Source: Gemmatimonadota bacterium (GTDB lineage: Bacteria > Gemmatimonadota > Gemmatimonadetes > Gemmatimonadales > GWC2-71-9). Taken from it: 35,160 nt of DNA. The stretch spans positions 1 through 35,160 of the forward strand of contig QHTZ01000096.1 of the NCBI GenBank assembly GCA_003221005.1. Reading direction: 5' to 3'. Numbering within the stretch: position 1 is the stretch's first letter; the number at the start of each line of letters is the position of its first letter. This document shows, in pieces, positions 8,062 to 15,648 of this stretch. The notes beneath the pieces were generated by a model, which was given only the letters and a program-made list of their open reading frames with translations, had not been told where the DNA came from and did no database searches. Position numbers and translations under genes: made by a program.

Positions 8062-9051
8062 CTATTTTTCACGTTCGTCTTCTTTTTCACGTTCGTCTTC
8101 AGGCTCGTGCCGCCGACCGCTACGCTCCGTCGCGTCGAGCCCGCTGCGGAGCCCCTGTGCGAGCCGGACCGCGTCTGCCACAGCCCAGAAGTGCATGAAG
8201 AAGAGCCGCGGCTCGTCGTGCAACATGTGGTTGTGGACGGCCGTCACTTCGATCCCGTGCCCCCGGAGCGCGCGAATCACCGGGTTCACCTCGCCAGCCA
8301 CGAGCACGAAATCGCCCGCGATGGCGGCGCTTCCCCCACTCGTCGGCTGAAAGTTGATCACCGTCGCAACGCCCATCGCCGGTGGGATTACCACCCCACC
8401 GTCGGTAATCGTTTCCAGCCGAGCCACGCTCACTTGATAGACACTCCCGTTCAACCTGCCCGACTGCCCGAGCGCCTGCGCGATGCCCGCCGTGTCGAGC
8501 GCCAATGTGGGGGGGGCAGCAGGGGAGGGCGCGGGCGTGCTCGTCAGGCTGATGGCCGCGAGGATCGCCCGCGCCACGGTGACGGCAGCGCCCTCACCAT
8601 GAAAGTGCATGTAGTAGATGGGCGGCGTCTGGCGCAGCACGTGATGGTGGAGCGCTGTGACGTCGATACCGCCCTCTTCCAGCTTGGTCATCACGGGCGC
8701 GATCTCACTCTCCTTCAGCACCAGGTCGCCCATCGCCATGGCGCCTGAACGCGTCCCTTTGAAGACCACGTAGGAGCCCAGGGCGAGCGCTGGCTTGAGC
8801 TGGATGCCGTCGACCGTGACCGTGAGATCGCCGCGCGGGAAGTTGAACCGGAGCACGCCGCCCGGCTGAAACGCCCCTGGGCGGCCCATCGCCGCCGCGA
8901 TCGCCGCCGAGTCCAGCGGCACAACGGGTCCGCGTTCGCTCCCGGCGAAGCTCGCCCCTAGGGAAGTCGCGGGGCCCGGCGCGATTTCGCCGCCGCGGCA
9001 TGCGCCGGGCACCAAAGCCGCCGCCAGTAATAGCAAATACTTCGTCACCAT
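8062..9051 (-). CDS. DUF1259 (LppY/LpqO family) lipoprotein with two tandem domains
   Basis: 329 aa. MVTKYLLLLAAALVPGAC is a lipoprotein signal (lipobox VPGAC). Two DUF1259 copies follow, about 45-175 and 185-305. Each has the family pattern of a short N-terminal helix, GGVLRFNFPRGD or its equivalent, a GD-FVL core and a His-rich end: VTALHHHVLRQTPPIYYMHF in the first, VTAVHNHMLHDEPRLFFMHF in the second. The paired His residues suggest metal or ligand binding, but the biochemical role is not established. GGAGGT lies 5 nt before the ATG. The C-terminus ends in an acidic/basic tail made of EDEREK twice, produced by an exact 18-bp duplication. It is the first gene of the minus-strand envelope region. 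Confidence 0.9.
   Translation of the reverse strand: MVTKYLLLLAAALVPGACRGGEIAPGPATSLGASFAGSERGPVVPLDSAAIAAAMGRPGAFQPGGVLRFNFPRGDLTVTVDGIQLKPALALGSYVVFKGTRSGAMAMGDLVLKESEIAPVMTKLEEGGIDVTALHHHVLRQTPPIYYMHFHGEGAAVTVARAILAAISLTSTPAPSPAAPPTLALDTAGIAQALGQSGRLNGSVYQVSVARLETITDGGVVIPPAMGVATVINFQPTSGGSAAIAGDFVLVAGEVNPVIRALRGHGIEVTAVHNHMLHDEPRLFFMHFWAVADAVRLAQGLRSGLDATERSGRRHEPEDEREKEDEREK
8065..8100 (-). repeat. Exact 18-bp tandem duplication in the DUF1259 tail
   Basis: 8065-8082 and 8083-8100 are identical 18-mers. In frame they encode EDEREK twice, directly before the TAG stop. The period is a multiple of three, so copy changes would lengthen or shorten the charged tail without frameshift. Confidence 0.95.
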
Positions 9052-9089
9052 AACCCACCTCCATGTTGAAGCCGCCGTTGTGCTGCGTC

Positions 9090-9134
9090 ATTGTACTCGT
9101 CGAAGCTGCGCAGCTATCCGGTCATACGCTGACC
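9090..9134 (-). promoter_or_regulatory. Possible promoter/operator of the DUF1259 gene
   Basis: On the minus strand TACAAT (9090-9095) is a good -10-like hexamer 38 nt before the start codon at 9051. Upstream of it lies the perfect inverted repeat GGTCA-TACGC-TGACC (9120-9134), which could be an operator. No good -35 hexamer is seen at 17 nt spacing, so this is a weak call. Confidence 0.25.
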
Positions 9135-9352
9135 GCGACTGGGCCGAGGTCCGCACGCCATGACCAGAGTGACGGTCAGACGCACCGGCCCAACCCGTCG
9201 TATCATGGGCTTCACCTGAGTTGAGGGGAGTAGTTCCCTGCATCGGTGGGTTCGTGCGCAGGCGAGCGACCTGCGCCAGTCCCAGGGGGGGCGCCGGAGC
9301 GATCAAGGCGAACCGGGTTGCTGTTGTTCGACAGCTGGTGCATCCGATAGAT

Positions 9353-9408
9353 TGAGACATCTCATAAATGATACGATTGAACCCACCGCGTCAACCATAT
9401 GCTATACC
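9353..9408 (+). promoter_or_regulatory. Possible chrB promoter/operator region
   Basis: An AT-rich island contains the perfect dyad TGAGA-CA-TCTCA (9353-9364), a TTGAAC hexamer (9377-9382) and overlapping -10-like hexamers TATGCT (9398-9403) and TATACC (9403-9408). The spacings (15 or 20 nt) are not ideal. ChrB proteins are reported as chromate-responsive regulators in some bacteria, so an operator here is reasonable but unproven. Confidence 0.3.
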
Positions 9409-9623
9409 CTTGCGGTGGGAAATGCGCTCTCACTACCAAGGAGCACGAGAGTGGCCGGGATGACGTGTTCTTGCGACGTCGCGTCAGCTCTACACTCGCC
9501 TCGCGCGAAGGCCCGGCGCGCCAAGTCGCGGACGAGGCTCCCGATCGTGGCGGTATCAGCGGCGCCCCCGCCGCAGGACCGCGCGGGCCAGCCCGTCCTC
9601 CGGATCATGTCGGGGACGCCTCC

Positions 9624-10694
9624 ATGACCCACTCGACCCCTACGGACAGCTCGGTGCCTCGACCCGGCGCGCCACGGTGGGTCCTCCTGATCCATCAGAT
9701 ACCGCCCAAGCCCGACTACTTCCGGGTCAAAGTCTGGCGCCGTCTGCGACGGCTCGGAGCGGTCGCGATCAAGGATTCAGTCTACGTTCTCCCGCGAACG
9801 GACGAAACGATGGAAGACTTCCAATGGCAGATGCGGGAGATCGTCGCCGAAGGCGGCCAGGCGTCGGTGTGCGAGGCGTCGTTCGTGGACGGCCTCAGCG
9901 ACAGCGAAATCGAGGGGCTCTTCCGCGCGGCCCGGGAAACGGACTACCGCGAGATCACGGCATCAGCGCGGCGGCTGCTCACAGCCTTGCCTTCGGGTGG
10001 GCGGGCGGCCAAGCGGGACGGGCAAATCGAGAGCGACCTGGGACGTCTGAAACGACGACTCGCGGAGGTCGTCACCATTGATTTCTTCGGGGCGCCGAGC
10101 CGGCCCGCCGCCCAGGAGTCGATCGCCCGCATCGAAGCGGGCAAGCGGACCCGCGACAAACGCGCGGCCAGCGCGCCCGCGGAGGCCGCCGTCCAGCGTC
10201 CCCGCGGGGCCGTGTGGGTCACGAGAGAAAGTGTGTATGTCGATCGGATCGCCAGCGCCTGGCTCATCCGGCGCTTCATCGATCCGGCGCCGCGCTTCAA
10301 GTTCGTTACTCCCAAGGGCTATCGCCCGCAACCTGGGGAGTTGCGCTTCGACATGTTCGAGGCGGAGTACACCCACGAGGGCGAGTCGTGCACGTTCGAA
10401 ACGCTGACCAAGCGGTTTGACCTGACCGACCCGGCGCTGCGGGCCATTGGGGAGATGGTCCATGACATCGACTACAAGGAACCGAGGTTTGGCCGGCCCG
10501 AGACGGCCGGTGTGGAGCGATTGCTCAACGGCATCGCTCGACAACACGCGGAGGACACTGCTCGGCTCACATTGGGCGCAGCGCTCTTTGACGCCCTCTA
10601 TGAAGCTCTTGCCGAGGCGCCCAAAGCGGCTGCCGACAGGCCGATCCCCCGGCCCAGTTCGCCGAAGAAGCCGCGTCGTAAGAACCGGCGGTAA
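9624..10694 (+). CDS. chrB: ChrB, chromate resistance/regulatory protein (N and C domains)
   Basis: 356 aa from ATG 9624. The frame is open from 9399, but the upstream 75 codons look non-coding and the protein family begins near PRWVLLIHQIPPKPDYFRVK. The N-terminal domain (about 15-165) has KVWRRLRRLGAVAIKDSVYV and LPRTDETMEDFQW, typical of ChrB. The C-terminal domain (about 195-335) has VDRIASAWLIRRFIDPAPRF, FDMFEAEYTHEGESCTFETL and MVHDIDYKEPRF. A basic, Pro-rich tail ends the protein (KKPRRKNRR). In studied cases ChrB senses chromate and controls chrA. It lies 15 bp upstream of chrA, so they should be one operon. The N-terminal start lacks a strong Shine-Dalgarno. Confidence 0.93.
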   Translation: MTHSTPTDSSVPRPGAPRWVLLIHQIPPKPDYFRVKVWRRLRRLGAVAIKDSVYVLPRTDETMEDFQWQMREIVAEGGQASVCEASFVDGLSDSEIEGLFRAARETDYREITASARRLLTALPSGGRAAKRDGQIESDLGRLKRRLAEVVTIDFFGAPSRPAAQESIARIEAGKRTRDKRAASAPAEAAVQRPRGAVWVTRESVYVDRIASAWLIRRFIDPAPRFKFVTPKGYRPQPGELRFDMFEAEYTHEGESCTFETLTKRFDLTDPALRAIGEMVHDIDYKEPRFGRPETAGVERLLNGIARQHAEDTARLTLGAALFDALYEALAEAPKAAADRPIPRPSSPKKPRRKNRR

Positions 10695-10709
10695 GGGGAT
10701 CTGAGTCGA

Positions 10710-11813
10710 GTGGACGACCGCCAGGGGGCCGTACTCGCACAACAGCGCCAAGCGGAGCCTGCGAGCCTTCCCGCGCTGCTCCGTTATTTCCTCCGGCTCG
10801 GGACCTTCGGATTCGGCGGGCCGATCGCGCTCGCCGGGCGCATGCAGCAGGACCTCGTGGAGCAGCGGGGCTGGATCAGCGCCCAGCAATACAAGGAGGG
10901 CCTCGCCCTGGCTCAGCTCGCGCCGGGGCCCCTCGCGGCGCAGCTCGCGATGTACCTCGGCTGGGTGCAAGCCCGGAGGCTGGGCGCGACGTTAGTCGCG
11001 CTCGCGTTCGTGGGCCCGTCCTTTCTCATGGTGCTCATCCTGTCCGCGCTCTACGTCCGCTTCGGCGGGCTGCCCTGGATGCAAGGGCTGTTCTACGGGA
11101 TCGGCGCCGCGGTGATCGCCATCATCGCCCGCAGCGTCCTGAAGCTCGTGCGGATGACGCTCGGCCGCGATCGGTTGCTCTGGGTGCTCTTCACCGCGAG
11201 CGCGCTGGTGACGGCCTGGACCGAGTCCGCCGTTCCTGGGCTCGCCACGGCGCTCGGAGGCCCAACGTCACTGGGCGTGCTCTGGAAGATCCTGGTGTAC
11301 TTTGCCGGCGCCGGACTGTTCGTCTTCGGGAGCGGGCTCGCGATCGTGCCGTTCCTGTACGGTGGTGTGGTGCAGCGGTTCCACTGGCTCACGGAGCGGC
11401 AGTTCATCGATGCGGTGGCGGTGTCGATGATAACCCCGGGGCCCGTGGTAATCACCGTGGCGTTCATTGGCTACCTCGTGGCGGGACTTGCTGGCGCTAC
11501 CCTCGCCGCGATTGGGGTTTTCCTGCCGGTGTATCTGGTGGTCGTCTTCGTCGCTCCCCACTTCCATCGGGTAGCAAAAAGCCGGCAGGTGAAGGCGTTC
11601 GTCGATGGCGTCACGGCAGCAGCCACGGGGGCGATCGCCGGTGCCGCCGTGATCCTCGGTCGGCGATCGCTTCACGACCTGCCGACGATCCTCATCGCGC
11701 TTGTGACCTTGGCGCTGCCGCTGGCGCCCTGGAAGATCCCGGAGCCGGTGCTCATCGTCGCGGCGGGACTCGTCGGGTTGGTGTTGAAGGGCGCCGCTCC
11801 GGCCGCAGGGTGA
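10710..11813 (+). CDS. chrA: ChrA, chromate transporter
   Basis: 367 aa, GTG start. Polytopic membrane protein made of two homologous halves, as in long-chain ChrA (CHR family), which exports chromate. The N-terminal half has LRYFLRLGTFGFGGPIALAG and LALAQLAPGPLAAQLAMYLG. The second half repeats the pattern with LVYFAGAGLFVFGSGLAIVP and AVSMITPGPVVITVAFIGYL. About ten hydrophobic segments are visible. Length is slightly below the usual 390-450 aa, mainly from short loops. It is preceded by chrB and overlaps the next gene by GTGA (11810-11813), which supports co-translation. Confidence 0.95.
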   Translation: MDDRQGAVLAQQRQAEPASLPALLRYFLRLGTFGFGGPIALAGRMQQDLVEQRGWISAQQYKEGLALAQLAPGPLAAQLAMYLGWVQARRLGATLVALAFVGPSFLMVLILSALYVRFGGLPWMQGLFYGIGAAVIAIIARSVLKLVRMTLGRDRLLWVLFTASALVTAWTESAVPGLATALGGPTSLGVLWKILVYFAGAGLFVFGSGLAIVPFLYGGVVQRFHWLTERQFIDAVAVSMITPGPVVITVAFIGYLVAGLAGATLAAIGVFLPVYLVVVFVAPHFHRVAKSRQVKAFVDGVTAAATGAIAGAAVILGRRSLHDLPTILIALVTLALPLAPWKIPEPVLIVAAGLVGLVLKGAAPAAG

Positions 11814-12262
11814 CTGGGGGTGACGCCGTGCAGTGGGTGACACGACGGCAGATCCGCGTGAATCGCGCGGCGACCGCCTGGCTCATCCGGCGCTTCATCG
11901 ATCCGGACGCCACCTTCACCTTCGTCGAACCGGGTGAAGTGGCCGAGGTCGAGCGCCGCACCGGCGCCGTCGGCTTCGATGCTCCGGGCGCCCGGTATCC
12001 GCACAAGGATGACCGAGGCCGCTGTTCGTTCGAAGCGTTGGTGCAGGAACACCGTCCCAACGACCCCGCGCTTCGTGAGCTGGCGCGCATCGTGCATAGC
12101 GCCGACTTCAAGGAGGGACTCGCCGAAACCCCGGAGGCGGCAGGCCTCATCGCCATCTCGCAGGGCTTCCCGCTGGTGGCGCGCGACGACCTCCACACCG
12201 TCGAGCGGGCGTCGTTTCTCTATGATGCGCTGTACGCGTTCCTCCAACGGCCACGGCCGTGA
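11810..12262 (+). CDS. Stand-alone ChrB C-terminal-domain protein
   Basis: 150 aa from GTG 11810, overlapping the chrA stop. It corresponds to the C-terminal domain of the ChrB encoded at 9624, without the N-terminal domain: VNRAATAWLIRRFIDPDATF, CSFEALVQEH, ARIVHSADFKE and DDLHTVERASFLYDALYAFL. A 32-base stretch covering the AWLIRRFIDP motif is identical at DNA level in both genes. Such single-domain proteins commonly accompany chrA. Its role (enzyme, chromate binding or regulation) is not settled; this gene set is consistent with an expanded chromate module. Confidence 0.9.
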   Translation: MTGGDAVQWVTRRQIRVNRAATAWLIRRFIDPDATFTFVEPGEVAEVERRTGAVGFDAPGARYPHKDDRGRCSFEALVQEHRPNDPALRELARIVHSADFKEGLAETPEAAGLIAISQGFPLVARDDLHTVERASFLYDALYAFLQRPRP

Positions 12263-12300
12263 CCCCGTTTCGTCTCACACCCGTAGGGAGGGGATAGCTG

Positions 12301-13356
12301 GTGCTGACACTCACACTCATGGCGCTTACGCTCGCGGGCGCACCCAAGGCTCCGGCGCCCGCCTGCACACTGGGCGGCCCACCGGTCCAAGCGCGCTGGT
12401 CCGGCACCATCCCGGTGGCGTCCACGGCTGGCGTGCCCCTCCGCCTCGTCGCCGACGTGCCGCTGCCGGGGGGCACATCCCGCTTTGACTATCAGAGTCT
12501 CGAGACGGCCACCGGGCGGCTGTTCATCTCGCACATGGGCGCCGGGCAGCTCGTGGTCTTCGACGTACGCGCCGGTCGAGTCATCGCCAATCTGGACAGG
12601 TTTCCTACCGTTACCGGCGTCCTGGCCGTGCCAGCCGAACACCGGGCGTACGCCTCCGCGACTGGTGACCACGCCGTCGTGGTCGTGGACGATTCCACGC
12701 TCCAGATCGTGGCGCGGGTAGCGGGACCGCGGTTTCCGGACGGGATCGCGTATGCGCCCGAAGAGCGGCGTGTGTTCGTCTCGGACGAGTCGGGGCAGCA
12801 GGATTTCGTCCTTGATGCCGCGACGAATGCTGTCGTGGCGCGGATCGAGCTCGACGGGGAAGCGGGAAACACCCAGTACGACCCCGGCTCGCACTGCGTG
12901 ATCGTGGCGGTACAGACTACGAACCAGCTGGCCGTAATCGACCCGGCGACCGCCGCCATCGTTCGCCGCATCACGCTCGACAAAGCGGTCCGGTACCCGC
13001 ACGGCGTCTTCATCGACGCGCCGCACCGTCTGGCATTCATCGCCGGGCAGGAGAGCGCGACGCTCGGCGTGCTGGATCTCCGGACGCTCCAGCTGCGACA
13101 GGTGCTCCCAATCGGGAGCGATCCCGACGTCCTGGCGTTCGACCCAGCGCTCGGTCGGCTGTACGTGGCCGCCGAGTCCGGGGTCGTGGCTGTGCTCGAC
13201 GAGCGGGACGGCTCGCTCGCCCAGCTCGGCTGGTACCGGGCGCCGCGGGCGCACTCGGTCGCGGTCGATCCGGCCACGCACCGCGTCTACCTGCCGCTCG
13301 CGGACGTGAGCGGTCATCCTGTCCTACGGGTATTGGTCCCGAGCGATTCCCATTGA
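12301..13356 (+). CDS. YncE-like beta-propeller protein
   Basis: 351 aa from GTG 12301, with GGGAGGGG 7 nt upstream. A short hydrophobic N-terminus (MLTLTLMALTLAGAPKAPAP) suggests export. The body has YVTN/NHL-type propeller blades of about 40 residues: GRLFISHMGAGQLVVFDVRA, HRAYASATGDHAVVVVDDST, RRVFVSDESGQQDFVLDAAT, HCVIVAVQTTNQLAVIDPAT, HRLAFIAGQESATLGVLDLR, GRLYVAAESGVVAVLDERDG and a closing HRVYLPLADVSG. Seven blades fit the usual fold. These proteins bind ligands or partners rather than catalyse; a specific role is unknown. It follows the chromate genes by 38 bp on the same strand and may be co-transcribed. Confidence 0.88.
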   Translation: MLTLTLMALTLAGAPKAPAPACTLGGPPVQARWSGTIPVASTAGVPLRLVADVPLPGGTSRFDYQSLETATGRLFISHMGAGQLVVFDVRAGRVIANLDRFPTVTGVLAVPAEHRAYASATGDHAVVVVDDSTLQIVARVAGPRFPDGIAYAPEERRVFVSDESGQQDFVLDAATNAVVARIELDGEAGNTQYDPGSHCVIVAVQTTNQLAVIDPATAAIVRRITLDKAVRYPHGVFIDAPHRLAFIAGQESATLGVLDLRTLQLRQVLPIGSDPDVLAFDPALGRLYVAAESGVVAVLDERDGSLAQLGWYRAPRAHSVAVDPATHRVYLPLADVSGHPVLRVLVPSDSH

Positions 13357-13375
13357 GCAGTGTCGGGAGGAGCAA

Positions 13376-14080
13376 ATGGAACGAACCCATCGATTCGCCG
13401 TCACCGCGTTGGGCGCCGTCACTCTGAGCACTGTGTTTGGTGTTCCTCGACTCCCGAGTGACGCTGAGCCCGCGGACCTGAATCGGCAGACGGCCCCGGC
13501 GGTCATTTGGCATTTCGATTCACTTCCCGCGGGGCAGCCGCCAGACGGCTTCGCGTTCGGCCGCACCGGTGGCGGCCGCGTCGGTTACTGGATTGTGCAA
13601 TCAGCTCCAGACGCGCCGAGTCCGCCGAACATCCTCGCCCAAGTCGACAGCGACCGGACCGACTACCGGTTCCCCGTCGCGGCAGCACTGTCGCCGACGT
13701 TCACCGACGGCAATGTCTCCGTGAGATGCAAGCCCGTATCGGGGCGCGTCGACCGCGCCTGCGGCCTCGTGTTCCGGTTCCAGGATGAGAACAACTACTA
13801 CCTCACGCGCGCGAATGCGCTTGAGGACAACGTCCGCTTCTATTACGTGAAGAACGGACGCCGGATCCAGCTCGCCAACTGGAGTGGGAAGGTCACATCG
13901 GGCGTCTGGCACGAGCTGCGTGCCGAGTTCCAAGGGGATCATGTGGAGGTGTACTGGGACGGCACCAAGCGGATCGACGCGCACGACCGCACGTTCAGTG
14001 GTGCCGGTCGCGTGGGGGTGTGGACCAAGGCCGATTCGTACAGCCTGTTCGACGACCTCACCGCGAGGCCGCAGCGGTAG
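13376..14080 (+). CDS. Secreted LamG/DUF1080-like protein
   Basis: 234 aa with GGAGGAG just upstream of ATG 13376. A weak signal peptide (about 1-30) precedes one concanavalin-like beta-sandwich of the DUF1080/LamG kind: VIWHFDSLPAGQPPDGFAFG at the start, DGNVSVRCKPVSGRVDRACG in the middle, FRFQDENNYYLTRANALEDN, then WHELRAEFQGDHVEVYWDGT and GRVGVWTKADSYSLFDDLTA at the end. Family members bind or cleave glycans or serve as carrier domains; no catalytic site can be assigned here. It lies 19 bp after the propeller gene, so the two are probably co-expressed. Confidence 0.87.
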   Translation: MERTHRFAVTALGAVTLSTVFGVPRLPSDAEPADLNRQTAPAVIWHFDSLPAGQPPDGFAFGRTGGGRVGYWIVQSAPDAPSPPNILAQVDSDRTDYRFPVAAALSPTFTDGNVSVRCKPVSGRVDRACGLVFRFQDENNYYLTRANALEDNVRFYYVKNGRRIQLANWSGKVTSGVWHELRAEFQGDHVEVYWDGTKRIDAHDRTFSGAGRVGVWTKADSYSLFDDLTARPQR

Positions 14081-14151
14081 ATCCACACGCCGCCGGGTCG
14101 CCCCGCGAGGGGGTTGCACAAGCCTAGGAGCCTGGCGACGTTGTGTTTCCA

Positions 14152-14242
14152 GGAGAGGTGGCCGAGTGGCTGAAGGCGGCGGTTTGCTAAACCGTTATAG
14201 GGCCTAATAGCCTTATCGGGGGTTCGAATCCCCCCCTCTCCG
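14152..14242 (+). tRNA. tRNA-Ser(GCT)
   Basis: Acceptor stem GGAGAGG (14152-14158) pairs with CCTCTCC (14235-14241), with discriminator G at 14242. The anticodon loop reads TTGCTAA with GCT at 14186-14188 (decodes AGC/AGU). A long variable arm (about 14196-14217) and the T loop GTTCGAATC are present, as expected for a class II tRNA. The CCA end is not encoded. Confidence 0.97.
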
Positions 14243-14254
14243 TAATCAACGACA

Positions 14255-14323
14255 AATGACCAATGCAGAATGTCCAATGATGAATTTCGAAATTGGATGT
14301 TGGACATTCGACATTGGACATTT
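14255..14323. repeat. Palindromic heptamer word array between tRNA-Ser and gltX
   Basis: From 14255 the sequence divides into ten 7-bp words (last one partial). The left half reads AATGACC, AATGCAG, AATGTCC, AATGATG, AATTTCG. The right half reads AAATTGG, ATGTTGG, ACATTCG, ACATTGG, ACATT. The right half is roughly the reverse complement of the left, for example AATGTCCAAT (14269-14278) with ATTGGACATT (14313-14322), around the centre AATTTCGAAATT. AT content is far above the flanks. It occupies nearly all the space between the tRNA and the gltX start. Confidence 0.85.
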
Positions 14324-14337
14324 GCCTTCTCCCTTCC

Positions 14338-15627
14338 ATGCCTGACACCACCCGCGTTCGTTTCGCCCCCTCCCCGACGGGCTACCTCCACGTCGGGGGC
14401 GCGCGCACCGCGCTGTTCAACTGGCTCTACGCCCGTCACGTCGGCGGCACGTTCCTGCTCCGCATCGAAGACACCGACAAAGCCCGCTCGACAGACGAGC
14501 ACACCAAGGTGATCCTCGACGGCCTAACGTGGCTAGGACTCGACTGGGACGAGCCGCCGGTCTTCCAGGGCGCCCGGGTCACGCGCCACCAGGAGGTCGC
14601 CGACAAGCTGCTCGCCGAGGGCAAGGCCTACCTCGACGCAGGAACCATCCGCCTGCGCGTCCCGGCTGGGGAGATCGCCTGGGACGACGCGGTGCACGGC
14701 CGCATCAGCTTCCAGGGCGAAGACATCAAGGACTTCGTGATCCTGCGCTCCGATCGCTCGCCGCTCTACAACTTCGCAGTCGTCGTGGACGACATCGACA
14801 TGCGGATCACCCACGTCCTGCGCGGCGATGATCATATCTCCAACACGCCGAAGCAGATCGCCGTCTACCGCGCCGTCGGCGCCGCGCTTCCCGTGTTCGG
14901 CCATGTCCCGATGATCGCCGGCCCCGACGGCAAGAAGCTCTCCAAGCGCCACGGGGCTACGGCGGTCGGCGACTACCAGCACCTCGGCATCCTCCCCGCC
15001 GCGATGCGCAACTTCTTGGCGCTGCTCGGCTGGAGCCCGGGCGGCGACCGCGAGATCATGACGCTCGACGAGATGGTTCACCTGTTCTCGCTCGAGGGGA
15101 TCCAGAAGAAGAGCGCCATCTTCGACATGACGAAGCTCGAATGGATGAACGGGCAATATCTGTCTGCGAGCTCCGCGGACGAGCTCTACCCGCTCATCGC
15201 GCCGCCGCTCGAGAAGCTGGGAGTGAACGGCAAGCGCGACGCGGTCCTCAAGGCGATCACGGCGGTGAAGACGCGCTCGCGCACGACGCTCGACGTGGCA
15301 CGGCAGGTTGCGGCGCGGCTCGATCCCAAGCACGTCGCGCTCGACGAGAAGGCGCGGCGGGAGATCGCGCAGGACCCGGCGGGCTACAAGGCGTCCCTCG
15401 AAGCGAGCGTCGCCGCGCTGCGCGGCGCCGAATGGACGCCCGCCGCGCTGGAGCGGCAGCTACGCGAGCTCGCCGCCGAGCGCGGCGTCCCGCCCGGCAA
15501 GGTGTTCCAGCCGATTCGCATCGCGCTGACCGGCGGCACCGTCTCCGAGCCGGTCAACGAGCTGTTGTATGTAGTGGGGAAAGAAGCCGCTCTAGGGCGT
15601 TTGGAAGCAGCTGTTCGTGCGTCGTAG
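14338..15627 (+). CDS. gltX: Glutamyl-tRNA synthetase
   Basis: 429 aa from ATG 14338 (MPDTTRVRFAPSPTGYLHVGG). It charges tRNA-Glu, and in many bacteria also tRNA-Gln for later amidation. The HIGH-type motif is YLHVG (16-20) after APSPTG, followed by ARTALFNWLYAR and FLLRIEDTD. The KMSKS-type motif is KKLSKRHG. The anticodon-binding half ends with PPGKVFQPIRIALTGGTVSEP. The length is about 40 residues below E. coli GltX (471 aa). The frame is open 15 codons further upstream, but that part lies in the repeat array and does not look like the family. No Shine-Dalgarno is visible before the ATG (the upstream bases are pyrimidine-rich), which is unusual for this window. Confidence 0.96.
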   Translation: MPDTTRVRFAPSPTGYLHVGGARTALFNWLYARHVGGTFLLRIEDTDKARSTDEHTKVILDGLTWLGLDWDEPPVFQGARVTRHQEVADKLLAEGKAYLDAGTIRLRVPAGEIAWDDAVHGRISFQGEDIKDFVILRSDRSPLYNFAVVVDDIDMRITHVLRGDDHISNTPKQIAVYRAVGAALPVFGHVPMIAGPDGKKLSKRHGATAVGDYQHLGILPAAMRNFLALLGWSPGGDREIMTLDEMVHLFSLEGIQKKSAIFDMTKLEWMNGQYLSASSADELYPLIAPPLEKLGVNGKRDAVLKAITAVKTRSRTTLDVARQVAARLDPKHVALDEKARREIAQDPAGYKASLEASVAALRGAEWTPAALERQLRELAAERGVPPGKVFQPIRIALTGGTVSEPVNELLYVVGKEAALGRLEAAVRAS

Positions 15628-15642
15628 CGTCGTGGCGTCGTG
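15619..15642. repeat. Three tandem octamers across the gltX stop codon
   Basis: GCGTCGTA, GCGTCGTG, GCGTCGTG at 15619-15626, 15627-15634 and 15635-15642. The TAG stop of gltX is formed at the first junction (15625-15627). No complementary arm follows. Confidence 0.75.
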
Positions 15643-15648
15643 CAACGG

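Larger units (their letters stand above)
9052..9623. other. 572-bp divergent intergenic region between the DUF1259 gene and chrB
   Basis: No convincing gene is seen. Short open frames on both strands (such as 9088-9360 minus and 9352-9627 plus) give low-complexity Arg/Ala/Ser-rich products with no signal peptide or family pattern. The right part (about 9350-9410) is noticeably AT-rich against the surroundings and contains a perfect dyad at 9353-9364. The left part contains the dyad GGTCA-N5-TGACC at 9120-9134. The region probably holds the two divergent promoters and regulator sites. Confidence 0.6.

Noticed and set aside
7546..8748. 400-aa plus-strand frame
   Set aside because: Antisense to the DUF1259 and small lipoprotein genes, both of which have lipoboxes and ribosome sites.
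9399..9623. N-terminal extension of chrB
   Set aside because: The sequence is low-complexity and not family-like; ATG 9624 starts just before the known ChrB N-terminus.
9352..9627. 91-aa plus-strand frame whose stop overlaps the chrB start (ATGA)
   Set aside because: The overlap resembles real pairs in this window, but the product has no recognisable pattern and covers the promoter-like region. It stays possible but unsupported.
14101..14112. CCCC-GCGA-GGGG hairpin after the LamG-like gene
   Set aside because: Only 4 bp of stem and no T tract, so it is not a supported terminator.
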